Position numbers and translations under genes: made by a program. Below the pieces are notes generated by a model, which was not told where the DNA came from, searched no databases, and saw only the letters and a list, made by a program, of their open reading frames with translations. A stretch of 64,000 bases of DNA from Deinococcus psychrotolerans (GTDB lineage: Bacteria; Deinococcota; Deinococci; Deinococcales; Deinococcaceae): the NCBI RefSeq assembly GCF_003860465.1, contig NZ_CP034185.1, positions 124,001-188,000 of the forward strand. The letters run 5' to 3'. Of this stretch, positions 16,830 to 29,729 are shown in pieces (the first letter of the stretch is position 1; each line of letters begins with the position of its first letter).

Positions 16830-18233
16830 TTAACCCTCCGCCAGCCAGATGTAACGAATAATCAGCAGCGCCGCCACGCCGTACAAAATCGGACTGACTT
16901 TGCGGGCCTCGCCGCTGAGGCCTTTGACGAGGCAGTAGCTGATCACGCCGAGGCTGACGCCGTTGGCGATGCTGAAGGTCAGCGGCATCAAGATGATGGT
17001 GAGAAACGAGGGCAGCGCTTCGGACATGTCTTCCCAGTCCACGTGAATCACGCCTTCCATCATCATCGCGCCCACCAAAATCAGCGCCGGAGCGGTGGCG
17101 GCAGCCGGAATCGCGGCGGCCAGCGGCCAAATGAACATGCTCAGGAGGAACAGCACCCCGACGGTCACGGCCGTCAGGCCGGTGCGCCCGCCCGCGCCGA
17201 TGCCGGAGGCCGACTCCACGTACGCGGTGGTGGTAGAGCTGCCCATGAACGCCCCGAACATCGCCGCCAAACCGTCCATCGCAAAAGTGCGGCGGGCGCG
17301 GGGCATATCGCCATTGGCATCCAGAAAGCCCGAGCGCTGGGCCAGGCCGGTCAAAGTGCCGGTGGCGTCGAAGAAGTCCACGAAGAAGAAAGTAAACACC
17401 ACGCTGATGAGTCCTAAGCCGACCGCGCCACCGATGTCGAGTTGACCCACCAAGCCCGAAGGCCAGATTGGGGTGGCGAAGATGCCGAGGATCTTGCCTT
17501 CAAAACCGGGGAAGGCTTGCAGCGCACCTTTGGGGCCGCCCGCATACACTGGAGCGCGGCTGATGATGGCAATCACGGTGGTGATCAAAATGCCGTAGAG
17601 AATCGCGCCGGTTACTTTGCGCTTCAGCAGCACCGCCGAGATGATCAGGCCGATGAGCGCCACCCACACCGTCGGGTCAACCAAGCGGCCCATCGCCACG
17701 AAGGTGGCGGGGTTGGTGACGACAATGCCGGCATTTTTGAGGCCGAGGAAGGCCAAGAACGCCCCGATGCCCGCCGTGATCGCAAACTTGAGACTGAGCG
17801 GAATGGCCTTGACGATGGCCTGCCGAGCGCCCACAACGCTGAGCACCACAAACAGCACTCCCGAGATAAACACCGCGCCCAGCGCCGTTTGCCACGCAAT
17901 GCCCTGAGTCAGCACCACGGTGTAGGCAAAAAAAGCGTTCAGTCCCATGCCCGGAGCCTGCGCGAACGGATAGCGGGCGATCAGCCCCATCACCAGCGAG
18001 CCGAAAGCGGCGGCGATGGCGGTGGTCATCAGGATTTGCACGAAGGCGTTGTCGATCTTGATGGCGCTGCTCAGCACCTGCGGATTGACGAACAGAATGT
18101 AGCTCATGGTCAGAAAGGTGGTGATTCCGGCGCGGATTTCCTGCCGGATGTTCGAGCCGGTTTTGGTGATCTCAAAATACCGGTCAAGAGCCGAAACGGG
18201 GGGCGAAACGGGAAGGTCGGAGGCTCGTGACAT
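16830..18233 (-). CDS. AzgA-type purine (adenine/guanine/hypoxanthine) permease
   Basis: A 467-residue NCS2-superfamily transporter of the AzgA/PbuG branch. The N-terminal ITKTGSNIRQEIRAGITTFLTM, the QAPGMGLNAFFAYTVV motif in the third helix and EDMSEALPSFLTIILMPLTF are hallmarks. It would import guanine or hypoxanthine to feed the guanine deaminase and xanthine dehydrogenase made by the genes directly upstream. A 126-bp gap separates it from guaD. Location: inner membrane. Confidence 0.93.
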   Translation of the reverse strand: MSRASDLPVSPPVSALDRYFEITKTGSNIRQEIRAGITTFLTMSYILFVNPQVLSSAIKIDNAFVQILMTTAIAAAFGSLVMGLIARYPFAQAPGMGLNAFFAYTVVLTQGIAWQTALGAVFISGVLFVVLSVVGARQAIVKAIPLSLKFAITAGIGAFLAFLGLKNAGIVVTNPATFVAMGRLVDPTVWVALIGLIISAVLLKRKVTGAILYGILITTVIAIISRAPVYAGGPKGALQAFPGFEGKILGIFATPIWPSGLVGQLDIGGAVGLGLISVVFTFFFVDFFDATGTLTGLAQRSGFLDANGDMPRARRTFAMDGLAAMFGAFMGSSTTTAYVESASGIGAGGRTGLTAVTVGVLFLLSMFIWPLAAAIPAAATAPALILVGAMMMEGVIHVDWEDMSEALPSFLTIILMPLTFSIANGVSLGVISYCLVKGLSGEARKVSPILYGVAALLIIRYIWLAEG

Positions 18234-18359
18234 GGACTTCTCCTGTGGAGCAGTGCGGTTGGGCGGGAATGGGCGGCGGGCGGGCGAAGTGGGTTAAGGC
18301 AGAGGCGTTAGATGTGGGCCGTCACGAGACTGGGCGCGTGTCATTTAAGCGCTTACCAT

Positions 18360-19685
18360 CTAGGCGCTGACCGGCTCGGCCTGTGCAGTTTCACGGCGGG
18401 TAAACACTTCTTTGCCCCCGATCCAGACGCGTTTGACATCGGCCTGTGTGCCGCCCGCGAAGAGGGAGGCGAGGGCGCGTTCGGTGCTGTGGGCGTTGTT
18501 GAGAACCGCCTGCATGGTCGAGCCTTCCGGCGGCTGAAAGAGGGAGGCGTCAAAGGCCTTGCCCGCACTGAAATCTCCGATTTGCCCGTCCATCTCCAGC
18601 GCTTCGGCTCCGGCGCGGGTGGCAAGGTAGAGCAGGTGAGACGGTTCAAGCGGAACGCCGCTGTCACCTAGAAGTTGCTGCATGAAGTACGCCTGCAAGC
18701 CTTCCTTGAGCATCGAGAAACCGGTGCCGCCGCCAACGTCGGTGCCGAGCGAGACGCGCACGCCCGCCGCGAGGTGGCGCTTGAGCGGGAAAAATCCGCT
18801 CCCCAGCGCCGAATTGCTGCACGGGCAGTGCGCCGAGGTGCAATTGTGCGTAGCCATTGCGCCCAGCTCACGGTCGGTCATGTGGACGTTGTGGGCCAGT
18901 ACGCTGCGGCGGCCCAGCAGTCCAGCTTGCTCATAGGTGTCGATGTAGTCGCGGCTCTTTAAAAACAGTTGGCGCACCGTCTGCACTTCTTTCAGGTTCT
19001 CGTTGCTGTGCGAGGTGAAATGCACACCGGGAAATTCCTTCATCAGCGCCGCGCAGGCCTCCAAGATACCTTCCGAGGCCGACAGAGAAAAGCGCGGGGT
19101 GACGGCGTAGCGGTTCTCACCTTTGCCGTGCCACTTTTCGATCAGCGCCTTGCCTTCGCTGTAGGCCCGCTCGGGGGTGGTGTGAAGCTCTGGGCGCAGC
19201 ATCCGGTCACTCACCACTTGGCCCGCCACGGTTCGCAAACCCACCTGCTCGGTTTCCTGAAACAAAGTATCCACTGCGCTGGCAAAGTGCGAGCCGAACA
19301 CCAATGCGGTGGTGGTGCCGCTGCTGATCAGGCCCGACACGAACTCACGGGCCACGGTGGCGGCGTGGGCAGAATCACCGAAGCGGGCCTCCTCCGGCAG
19401 GGCGTACTTGTCCAGCCAGTCGAGAAGCGGCACGCCCAAGCCGCCGATGACGCGAACTTGCGGATAATGCACGTGGGTGTCAATGAAACCGGGCAGGAGC
19501 AGCCCGCCGCGCAGGTCTTCCACCGTCTCGGTGGGGTGCGCTGCCTTGAGATCAGCAAAACTGCCGCTCTCTCTAATTTGGCCGTTTTGCACCAGCAAGC
19601 CGCCGTCGTCTTCTATTTTGAGCGCGTCTGAATGGTGGAAGGGGTTGACTGGAGTGTGGAGAAAGGTGGCGCGGTATAAAGTCAT
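18360..19685 (-). CDS. guaD: Guanine deaminase
   Basis: A 441-residue amidohydrolase that converts guanine to xanthine and ammonia. Zinc ligands and catalytic residues are visible in FIDTHVHYPQ, HFTSHSNEN, AHCPCSNSAL and LGTDVGGGTGFSM, all characteristic of GuaD rather than other amidohydrolases. The start overlaps the stop of xdhC (ATGA), so deaminase and xanthine dehydrogenase accessory factor are co-translated. The product xanthine is the substrate of the XdhAB enzyme from the same operon. Confidence 0.95.
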   Translation of the reverse strand: MTLYRATFLHTPVNPFHHSDALKIEDDGGLLVQNGQIRESGSFADLKAAHPTETVEDLRGGLLLPGFIDTHVHYPQVRVIGGLGVPLLDWLDKYALPEEARFGDSAHAATVAREFVSGLISSGTTTALVFGSHFASAVDTLFQETEQVGLRTVAGQVVSDRMLRPELHTTPERAYSEGKALIEKWHGKGENRYAVTPRFSLSASEGILEACAALMKEFPGVHFTSHSNENLKEVQTVRQLFLKSRDYIDTYEQAGLLGRRSVLAHNVHMTDRELGAMATHNCTSAHCPCSNSALGSGFFPLKRHLAAGVRVSLGTDVGGGTGFSMLKEGLQAYFMQQLLGDSGVPLEPSHLLYLATRAGAEALEMDGQIGDFSAGKAFDASLFQPPEGSTMQAVLNNAHSTERALASLFAGGTQADVKRVWIGGKEVFTRRETAQAEPVSA

Positions 19686-20539
19686 GGAGTTCCTTTGGCA
19701 GCTGACGGCGGCTGGGTGCTGGGAAAAAGAGGTCGGCTCTGCGCCGCTTCCAGCACGGCCACCAACTGAGCCGCCACGCTGATGGCGATCACAGCGGGCG
19801 TTTTGCTTTTGATGTGGCTGAGGCCAACCGGGGAGGTGAGGCGCTGCAAATCTCCCTCGGTGTGGCCCACTGCTTTAAGCTGTTCTTGAAAACGGATCCA
19901 TTTGACTTTGGAGCCGATTAGACCTATGAAGCCCAGTTCGGGCTGCCTCAGCGCCGCGTCACACAAAGCCGCGTCCTCGGCGTGGTCGTGGGTCATGATG
20001 ACGAGGTGGCTTCCGGCAGGCAAATCGTAGAGGCTCATTTCGGGAATGGGCGAGTGGTGGACGTGGAGTTTGGCCGCGCCTCGCTCCAGCAGGGCCAAGC
20101 GCTCGGGCGTAAGTTGCGCTTCCCGTGAATCCACCAGATGCAAGTTAACCGGCAAGCGCGAGAGCATCATCCCGAGTTCTAAGCCCACGTGTCCGACCCC
20201 AAAAATGGCGATGTGCGGGCGTACGGTGGCCAGCGGTTCGAGCAGCAAAGTAACTTCGCCGCCGCAGCACTGACGGCCATACTCGTTGTTGGCGCTGTCG
20301 GTCAGGCGCAAGGTCAGCAGTTCGGGAGCCTGCACACCCGCTCTCATCAGGGCGCGGGCACGCTCGCAGGCCGCCATCTCCAGGTTGCCGCCGCCCACAC
20401 TGTCCCAAATGGCATCTAAGCTGACCACCATCTTGGCCCCCGCCTCGCGTGGAGCGTGGCCCCGCACCGAAGCCACAGTCACGAGGACGCCGGGTTGGTT
20501 GGTCTGGGTCAGGTGGTTGAGGGCGGCTAACCAGTTCAT
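19682..20539 (-). CDS. xdhC: Xanthine dehydrogenase accessory protein XdhC
   Basis: A 285-residue XdhC/CoxI-family chaperone that sulphurates and inserts the molybdenum cofactor into XdhB. Seen are the N-terminal TVASVRGHAPREAGAKMVV, the conserved GGGNLE and QCCGGEVTLLLE (paired cysteines thought to hold sulphur), and a C-terminal Rossmann-like HIAIFGVGHVGLELG, then MTHDHAEDAAL and GLIGSKVKW. It stands directly after xdhB and overlaps guaD. Confidence 0.94.
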   Translation of the reverse strand: MNWLAALNHLTQTNQPGVLVTVASVRGHAPREAGAKMVVSLDAIWDSVGGGNLEMAACERARALMRAGVQAPELLTLRLTDSANNEYGRQCCGGEVTLLLEPLATVRPHIAIFGVGHVGLELGMMLSRLPVNLHLVDSREAQLTPERLALLERGAAKLHVHHSPIPEMSLYDLPAGSHLVIMTHDHAEDAALCDAALRQPELGFIGLIGSKVKWIRFQEQLKAVGHTEGDLQRLTSPVGLSHIKSKTPAVIAISVAAQLVAVLEAAQSRPLFPSTQPPSAAKGTP

Positions 20540-20642
20540 TTGAGCTCCTTCTGGGACGCGGGATAGAAAAAACGAACATCTTTTCCCACTCCGCGTCCCT
20601 CTTTAGGGGTAAGGATGGGGTGGTGGGCGGAGTGATTGCCCC

Positions 20643-23003
<2,361 letters not shown>

Positions 23004-23070
23004 ACTCCTACCCGCTCAAAGACGGCTTTTCGTTCAAGCCCACTGCGCTGACGTGTCATGACAACCTTAG

Positions 23071-24513
<1,443 letters not shown>

Positions 24514-24605
24514 GGGGTAGTGTCCTCCAATGAAGCCGGGTTTGCCGGTATTTCCTGCGCTGAGCCTTGATCTTGAGAGATTGAACTGCGCAATCCAAAC
24601 AACAA

Positions 24606-24670
24606 TGCCTCACGGCCAACCATGCGCCCACCTCCAGTTAAGAAGTAAGCGCATGGTTGACGCCGTGAGG
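24606..24670 (-). repeat. Long hairpin between the LacI gene and xdhA
   Basis: Arms 24606-24626 and 24648-24670 are fully complementary over 21 bp apart from a 2-base bulge, with a 21-base loop. On the minus strand it is followed by ATTGTTGTTTGG, so it may terminate the LacI-family gene; it also sits about 90 bp upstream of xdhA and could act as a regulatory hairpin. The rest of 24514-24895 contains a TTTAGT-N10-ACTAAA palindrome (24725-24746) and no gene I can support. Confidence 0.6.
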
Positions 24671-24895
24671 CGGATCACTGGTTATCCATGCAGAACAGCG
24701 ATCAAGTTGTCGTTACCGGTAAAGTTTAGTACGCCGTCTAACTAAATGCAAGAGGGTCAAGGCGCGGGGGAATCAGGGCGAGCCGGTGACGGGTGGCGTT
24801 CAATTCTCCATCAAAATGTCGTCACAGATTGACCGCCATCCTCGGCACTTTCAGCCCCGCTTTTCATGGCGAATTCGCGCCCCAGAGCTCAGCGG

Positions 24896-25927
24896 CTAGG
24901 CCCGCTCCAACACCCGCTGCGCCTGCGGCGGAGCGCAGCTTCCGCGCACGATCAGCTCGGCTGGGAAGACAATATCGGCGGGCCGCTTGTCCTCACCGCT
25001 CAGCGCCCGGAGAACCATTTGAGCAGCGGCGCGGGCCATGTCGTCGATCGGCTGGGCCAGCACCGTGATGGCCGGACTGACCAAACTCATCCACGAGTAG
25101 TTGTCAAAACTTAGCAGCGACACGTCGTCCGGCACCTTAAGGCCGAGTTCTTGCAGGGCGCGGTAACATCCGGCGGCGCTCGCTCCAGTCAGGGCCAGCA
25201 GCGCGGTGGGTGGGCAGGCAAGGCGCATCACGTCCAGCGTGTATTGGTAGGTGTTTTCCTCGGTCAAAAACATCACCCGTTCGTATTCGGGCCGCACCTC
25301 CAAGCCCACTTCGGCCATCGCGGTGGGAAAGGTATACGAGCGGCCTTCGGGATGCAGTAGCGGGTCGTATTTGCCAGTGGCGGCAATGCGGCGGTGGCCC
25401 AGCCCATACAAATACTGCACCGCTTCCCGCACCGCTTTTACGTTGCCGAGCATCACCGAAGGGTAGGTCGCACCGGGCAAACAGTAATCCACCTGCACGA
25501 TAAACACGCCGCGTTTGTGCAGCCGCTCCAAGTATTCGCGGCTCTCGTCGCCGTAACCGGCACGCAAAATCAGCGCGTCGATCCGCTGGCCGTAGAGCAG
25601 CTTGAGTTCGGTGAGTTCGTGGGCACTCTGGTACTCGTTTTCGGTCAGCAGCATGTTGTAGCCGCCCCGCCGCAACTCCTGACCAAGAGTGCGGGCCAGT
25701 TGAGCAAAAAACGGCTCCACCACCGATCCCAACACCACGCCCACCGTGCGGCTTTGCCCAGCCCGCAGCGCTCCAGCCCGCAGATCAGGTTCGTAATGCA
25801 GCTTGGACACCGCTTCCATGACCTTTGCAAGCGTTTCGGGATGAAGGAGGTGCGGCGTTTTGAGCGCGCGTTTGGCCGTGGTGGGCGAAACGCCGGCTTG
25901 TTTGGCAACATCGGTAATGCTCGGCAC
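24896..25927 (-). CDS. LacI-family transcriptional regulator (polyol operon)
   Basis: A 343-residue repressor: helix-turn-helix at the N-terminus (ITDVAKQAGVSPTTAKRALKT), hinge region with LHYEPDLRAGALR, then a periplasmic-binding-protein-like sensor domain (RTVGVVLGSVVEPFFAQLA, GLGHRRIAATGKY, VSLLSFDNYSWMS). The HTH has TTAKRAL where most LacI members have STVSRVL, implying an altered operator. Divergent to the polyol transporter operon, with two GG-N-CACGTG-N-CC sites in between that it probably binds. Confidence 0.92.
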   Translation of the reverse strand: MPSITDVAKQAGVSPTTAKRALKTPHLLHPETLAKVMEAVSKLHYEPDLRAGALRAGQSRTVGVVLGSVVEPFFAQLARTLGQELRRGGYNMLLTENEYQSAHELTELKLLYGQRIDALILRAGYGDESREYLERLHKRGVFIVQVDYCLPGATYPSVMLGNVKAVREAVQYLYGLGHRRIAATGKYDPLLHPEGRSYTFPTAMAEVGLEVRPEYERVMFLTEENTYQYTLDVMRLACPPTALLALTGASAAGCYRALQELGLKVPDDVSLLSFDNYSWMSLVSPAITVLAQPIDDMARAAAQMVLRALSGEDKRPADIVFPAELIVRGSCAPPQAQRVLERA

Positions 25928-25960
25928 GCTTCACAGTGTAGACAGTTTTGATTGGCAATA

Positions 25961-26033
25961 GGCCACGTGACCAGCCGCATTCAAGGCTCCGCGCTCAATG
26001 GTTGGCCACGTGTCCATGACTGTACTCAGTACA
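25961..26033. promoter_or_regulatory. Operator cluster between LacI gene and polyol operon
   Basis: Two copies of GG-N-CACGTG-N-CC occur at 25961-25972 (GGCCACGTGACC) and 26004-26015 (GGCCACGTGTCC), 43 bp apart (about four helical turns), the second extended to TGGCCACGTGTCCA at 26003. A further palindrome TGTACTCAGTACA lies at 26021-26033. LacI-family sites are palindromes with a central CG, as these are. The stretch from 26034 to the ribosome site at 26229 shows no gene. Confidence 0.6.
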
Positions 26034-26236
26034 ATTAGACAAACCATGAGAAAACAACTACTCTATGAACACGAGTCCAATAACACACTGAAGTGATCAA
26101 GTGCTTCAACTCGCTGGCAGCCAGGTATCGTCCTGTTTGCAGCGGTTTCCTTCAGCCATGACTCGTGGAGCGCTTTTTAAGTTTCTTGACAAAGCTGTTT
26201 GGTGAGAGCCGCCCAACCCCCTTATTCGGAGGAAAC

Positions 26237-27571
26237 ATGAAATCACTCGCTGCACTTTTGACCGCCGCGCTGGCTCTGGGCAATGCTCAAGCCGCCAGCA
26301 CCATCACCATCGCCACGGTAAACAACCCTGACATGGTGACGATGCAAAAACTCACCCCCGAATTCAACAAGCTCTACCCCGACATCAATGTCAAATGGGT
26401 GGTGCTGCCGGAAAACGAACTGCGCCAAAAGATCACTCTCGACGTGGCCAGCGGCGCAGGCAGCTTTGACGTCGCCACCGTTGGCGCGTACGAAGTGCCG
26501 ATCTGGGCCAAGAACGGCTGGCTCGACCCGCTGACTCCCGCCTTTGCCAAGAACCCCGACATTGCCAAGAGCTACAACGTCAACGACATCATTCCCGGCG
26601 TCCGCAACGCCCTGACCATCGGCGGTCAGCTTTACGCCGTGCCGTTTTACGCCGAGAGCAGCATGACGTATTACAACAAAGACCTCTTTAAGAAAGCGGG
26701 CGTCACCATGCCGGTCAACCCCACCTGGACGCAAATCGAGGGCTTCGCGGCCAAGGTCAACGACCCCAAAAACGGCGTTTACGGCATCTGCTTGCGCGGC
26801 CTGCCCGGCTGGGGCGAGAACATGGCGGTGTTCTCCACCGTGGCCAACACCTTCGGCGGACGCTGGTACGACAACGACTGGAAGCCGCAGCTCGACAGCT
26901 CGGCCTGGAAAAATGCCATGACCTTCTACGTCAACCTGATCAAGAAGTACGGCCCCCCCGGAGCCACCTCCAACGGTTTCACCGAAAACCTGACCTTGAT
27001 GAGCCAGGGCAAGTGCGGGATGTGGGTGGATGCCACCGTGGCCGCCGGACTCCTGAGCGATCCTTCCAGCAGCAAGATCGTCAACTCGGTGGGCTTTGCC
27101 AACGCCCCCACCGGCCCCGGCACCCCGCGCGGCAACCATTGGTACTGGAGCTGGAACTTGGCGATTCCCAAGAGCAGCAAGCAGGAAGACGCCGCCTTCA
27201 AGTTCATCACCTGGGCCACCAGCAAGGACTACATCGCCCTGGTCGCCAAGACCAAAGGCACATGGGCGGCCGTGCCCCCCGGCACCCGCACCAGCACCTA
27301 TAGCAATCCTCAGTACAAAAAAGCCGCTGGAGCGTTCAGTAGCCTCGTGCAAAAAGCCATCAGCAGCGCCGACGTGACCAAGGCCACTAAGGACCCTGTG
27401 CCCTACACCGGCATTCAGTACGTGGCCATCCCCGAGTTCCAGGCGCTCGGCACCCAGGTGGGTCAGTACCTCGCCGGCGCGATCAGCGGTCAGACCACCA
27501 TTGATCAGGCGCTCAGCCAAGCTCAGGCCGCCGCGCAAAAAGTCGCCAAAGAAGGCGGCTACCAGAAGTAA
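26237..27571 (+). CDS. Polyol ABC transporter substrate-binding protein (SmoE/MtlE-type)
   Basis: A 444-residue exported protein: signal peptide of about 20 residues ending NAQA, then a family 1 solute-binding fold (TITIATVNNPDMVTMQKLTPEFNK, TYYNKDLFKKAGV, MWVDATVAAGLL, NHWYWSWNLAIPKSS). These features match sorbitol/mannitol-binding proteins. The ATG is preceded by GGAGGAA. First gene of the polyol operon; the product captures the polyol outside the membrane. The specific ligand cannot be read from the sequence. Confidence 0.92.
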   Translation: MKSLAALLTAALALGNAQAASTITIATVNNPDMVTMQKLTPEFNKLYPDINVKWVVLPENELRQKITLDVASGAGSFDVATVGAYEVPIWAKNGWLDPLTPAFAKNPDIAKSYNVNDIIPGVRNALTIGGQLYAVPFYAESSMTYYNKDLFKKAGVTMPVNPTWTQIEGFAAKVNDPKNGVYGICLRGLPGWGENMAVFSTVANTFGGRWYDNDWKPQLDSSAWKNAMTFYVNLIKKYGPPGATSNGFTENLTLMSQGKCGMWVDATVAAGLLSDPSSSKIVNSVGFANAPTGPGTPRGNHWYWSWNLAIPKSSKQEDAAFKFITWATSKDYIALVAKTKGTWAAVPPGTRTSTYSNPQYKKAAGAFSSLVQKAISSADVTKATKDPVPYTGIQYVAIPEFQALGTQVGQYLAGAISGQTTIDQALSQAQAAAQKVAKEGGYQK

Positions 27572-27625
27572 GCCGATTTGAGGGATGCAGCTTACTTTCG
27601 CCCAGCTCATCCCCTTCCAGACCGC

Positions 27626-27686
27626 AGCGACCAGTCACCGGCCTTCAATCACAGCTTGTAAAGTGGATTGTCGGCCCCTGGTCGCT
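27626..27686 (+). promoter_or_regulatory. Intercistronic hairpin after the binding-protein gene
   Basis: AGCGACCAG (27626-27634) pairs with CTGGTCGCT (27678-27686), which is followed by TTTT. It lies in the 198-bp gap between the binding-protein gene and the first permease. Such partial terminators or RNA-stabilising hairpins often make the binding protein more abundant than the membrane subunits. Confidence 0.5.
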
Positions 27687-27769
27687 TTTTGGCGGCCCAG
27701 TAAGGAAGAGATCAACTGCCGTTTGAGCTTTTCTTTGTCCCGCCGTCTCTTTTTTGTTGGAGGTCACCC

Positions 27770-28684
27770 ATGACCGCTGTGCCTATCTCTGCGACTGCGC
27801 CCAAGCCCAAGGGTGGTTTCAAGATCACCCCCTCGGTGATGATCTGGCCCGCCATGCTGTATTTGATTTTGACCACTCAAGTGCCGTTTTTCATGACGAT
27901 CTATTACAGCTTTTTCCGCTACAACTTGGTTGAACCCGACCGCCGTCCCTTTATCGGCTTTTCTAACTACCTGGGCCTGCTGACCGACAGCGACAATTTG
28001 AAAGTTCTGCTCAACAGCATGATCTTGACCGCTGGAACATTGGTCTTGACGCTGATTCTGGGCGGCGGCTTGGCTTTACTACTCAACCGGACGTTCCCGG
28101 GCCGGGGGTTCGTGCGCTCGGTGCTGATGAGCAGCTTCCTGATCATGCCGCTGGTCACGGCGGTGGTGTTCAAGAACATGCTGCTCAATCCAGTCTTCGG
28201 GTTTTTTAGCTGGCTGGTCAAGTCGCTGGGCGGCACGCCGATTGATTTTCTCTCGGCTTACCCGATGGCCACCATCATCGGCATGGTGACCTGGGAATGG
28301 ACCCCGTTTGCCATGCTGATCTTGCTCACTGGCCTGCAATCTTTGCCGGACGACCAGATCGAGGCGGCCCGGCTCGACGGCGCGTCACCCCTTCAGGAAT
28401 TTCGCTACGTCGTTTTGCCGCACTGGACGCAGGCGCTGGAAGTGGTGGTGCTGCTGGAAACCATCAACGTCTTGCAGGTCTTTGGTGAAATCTACGCCTC
28501 GACTTCTGGCGGGCCCGGGGTAGCGACCACCAACTTGCCGTACTTCATCTATCAAAAGGCCTTTGCCGAATACAACATCGGCGTGGCGAGCGCGGCGGGC
28601 GTGATTACCGTGATTTTGACCAATATTCTGGCGATCTTCCTGCTGCGGATGATCAGCAAAAATGTCAGCCCTGGAGGCCACTGA
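27770..28684 (+). CDS. Polyol ABC transporter permease (SmoF/MtlF-type)
   Basis: A 304-residue MalF-like inner-membrane permease with about six helices. The cytoplasmic EAA loop that docks on the ATPase is IEAARLDGASPLQEFRYVVLP. FFRYNLVEPDRRPFIGFSNY near the N-terminus is typical of the sorbitol/mannitol branch. A GGAGGTCACCC ribosome site precedes the ATG and the stop overlaps the next ATG (TGATG). No ATP-binding gene follows in this operon. Confidence 0.92.
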   Translation: MTAVPISATAPKPKGGFKITPSVMIWPAMLYLILTTQVPFFMTIYYSFFRYNLVEPDRRPFIGFSNYLGLLTDSDNLKVLLNSMILTAGTLVLTLILGGGLALLLNRTFPGRGFVRSVLMSSFLIMPLVTAVVFKNMLLNPVFGFFSWLVKSLGGTPIDFLSAYPMATIIGMVTWEWTPFAMLILLTGLQSLPDDQIEAARLDGASPLQEFRYVVLPHWTQALEVVVLLETINVLQVFGEIYASTSGGPGVATTNLPYFIYQKAFAEYNIGVASAAGVITVILTNILAIFLLRMISKNVSPGGH

Positions 28685-29547
28685 TGACCACCCTTCCGTC
28701 TCAACAAGCGGTGACTGTCGCGCCCAAGAAAAAGGGCGGCCCCTCGACCAGCGGCATTCTGCTGACGGCGCTGACTTACCTGCTGGCCTTTTTGTTCTTT
28801 TTCCCGCTGCTGTGGATGGCGCTGGCCGCCTTCAAGACAGAAGCGCAGGCGTTCGCCGTTCCGCCGGTGTTTGCCTTCACGCCGATTACCGAAAACTTCC
28901 AGAATGCCCTGCCCGCTTATGGTGTGGCCCTCAGAAACTCGCTGATTGCCGCGATTGGCAGCACCGTCTTGGCCTTTGTGCTGGGCCTGCCCGCCGCCTT
29001 CGCGCTGGCGGTGTATCCAACCAAGCGTTCCAAGGGCGTATTGACCTGGATGCTGTCCACCAAGTTCATGCCCGCTGTCGGGGTGATCGTGCCGCTGTAC
29101 CTGCTGTTCAGGGATCTGGGGCTGCTCGATACCTGGTGGGGCCTGATCATCATGTACACCACCATGAACCTGCCACTGGTGGTCTGGATGATGCACAGCT
29201 ACATGACTGAAATTCCCCAGGCGATTTACGAGGCGGCCAGAGTGGACGGAGCCAACGTCGCCAAGGAGTTTTTCGGGATTGCCTTGCCGCTCTCGCTGCC
29301 GGGAATCAGCGCCACCGCTCTGCTGGCCATCATCTTCGCCTGGAACGAGGTGTTCTTTGCCCTCAACCTGACCACCACCGACGCCGCTCCACTCAGCGTA
29401 TTCATCAGCACCTTCAAAACCTCACGTGGGTTGTTCTGGGCGCAGATGAGCGCCGCTGCCGTGCTGACGGTGCTGCCGGTTCTCATCTTCGGCTGGATTG
29501 CCCAGCGCCAACTGGTGCGCGGCCTTTCCTTCGGAGCGGTCAAGTAA
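28684..29547 (+). CDS. Polyol ABC transporter permease (SmoG/MtlG-type)
   Basis: A 287-residue MalG-like inner-membrane permease, partner of the preceding one. The EAA loop reads YEAARVDGANVAKEFFGIALPL, and FAVPPVFAFTPITENFQNAL precedes the core domain as in MtlG. Translation is coupled to the upstream permease. The transporter lacks a nearby ATPase and probably shares a general MsmK/MalK-type ATPase encoded elsewhere. Confidence 0.92.
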   Translation: MTTLPSQQAVTVAPKKKGGPSTSGILLTALTYLLAFLFFFPLLWMALAAFKTEAQAFAVPPVFAFTPITENFQNALPAYGVALRNSLIAAIGSTVLAFVLGLPAAFALAVYPTKRSKGVLTWMLSTKFMPAVGVIVPLYLLFRDLGLLDTWWGLIIMYTTMNLPLVVWMMHSYMTEIPQAIYEAARVDGANVAKEFFGIALPLSLPGISATALLAIIFAWNEVFFALNLTTTDAAPLSVFISTFKTSRGLFWAQMSAAAVLTVLPVLIFGWIAQRQLVRGLSFGAVK

Positions 29548-29617
29548 GCTTTCTTCCCTGACCTTTTCAAGTTCAGCGAGCACAACCCTTTGGTGAGTGG
29601 AGTTGACCCCCGCCTAC

Positions 29618-29659
29618 AAACAGGCTCTGGAACGCCCACAAGCGATTCAGAGCCTGTTT
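29618..29659 (+). repeat. Inverted repeat between permease and kinase genes
   Basis: AAACAGGCTCTG (29618-29629) pairs with CAGAGCCTGTTT (29648-29659) over 12 bp with an 18-base spacer. No T tract follows, so it is more likely an RNA-processing or attenuating hairpin or an operator than a terminator. Confidence 0.5.
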
Positions 29660-29729
29660 GCTCAGGGCAAGTTGATCCCTCCTCACCGCCTCATCCACTT
29701 ACGCCATCCTGCTTCCGAGGAGGAGATTC

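Noticed and set aside
23004..23070. Possible small gene between xdhA and xdhB
   Set aside because: Only 67 bp, no open frame with a start and ribosome site.
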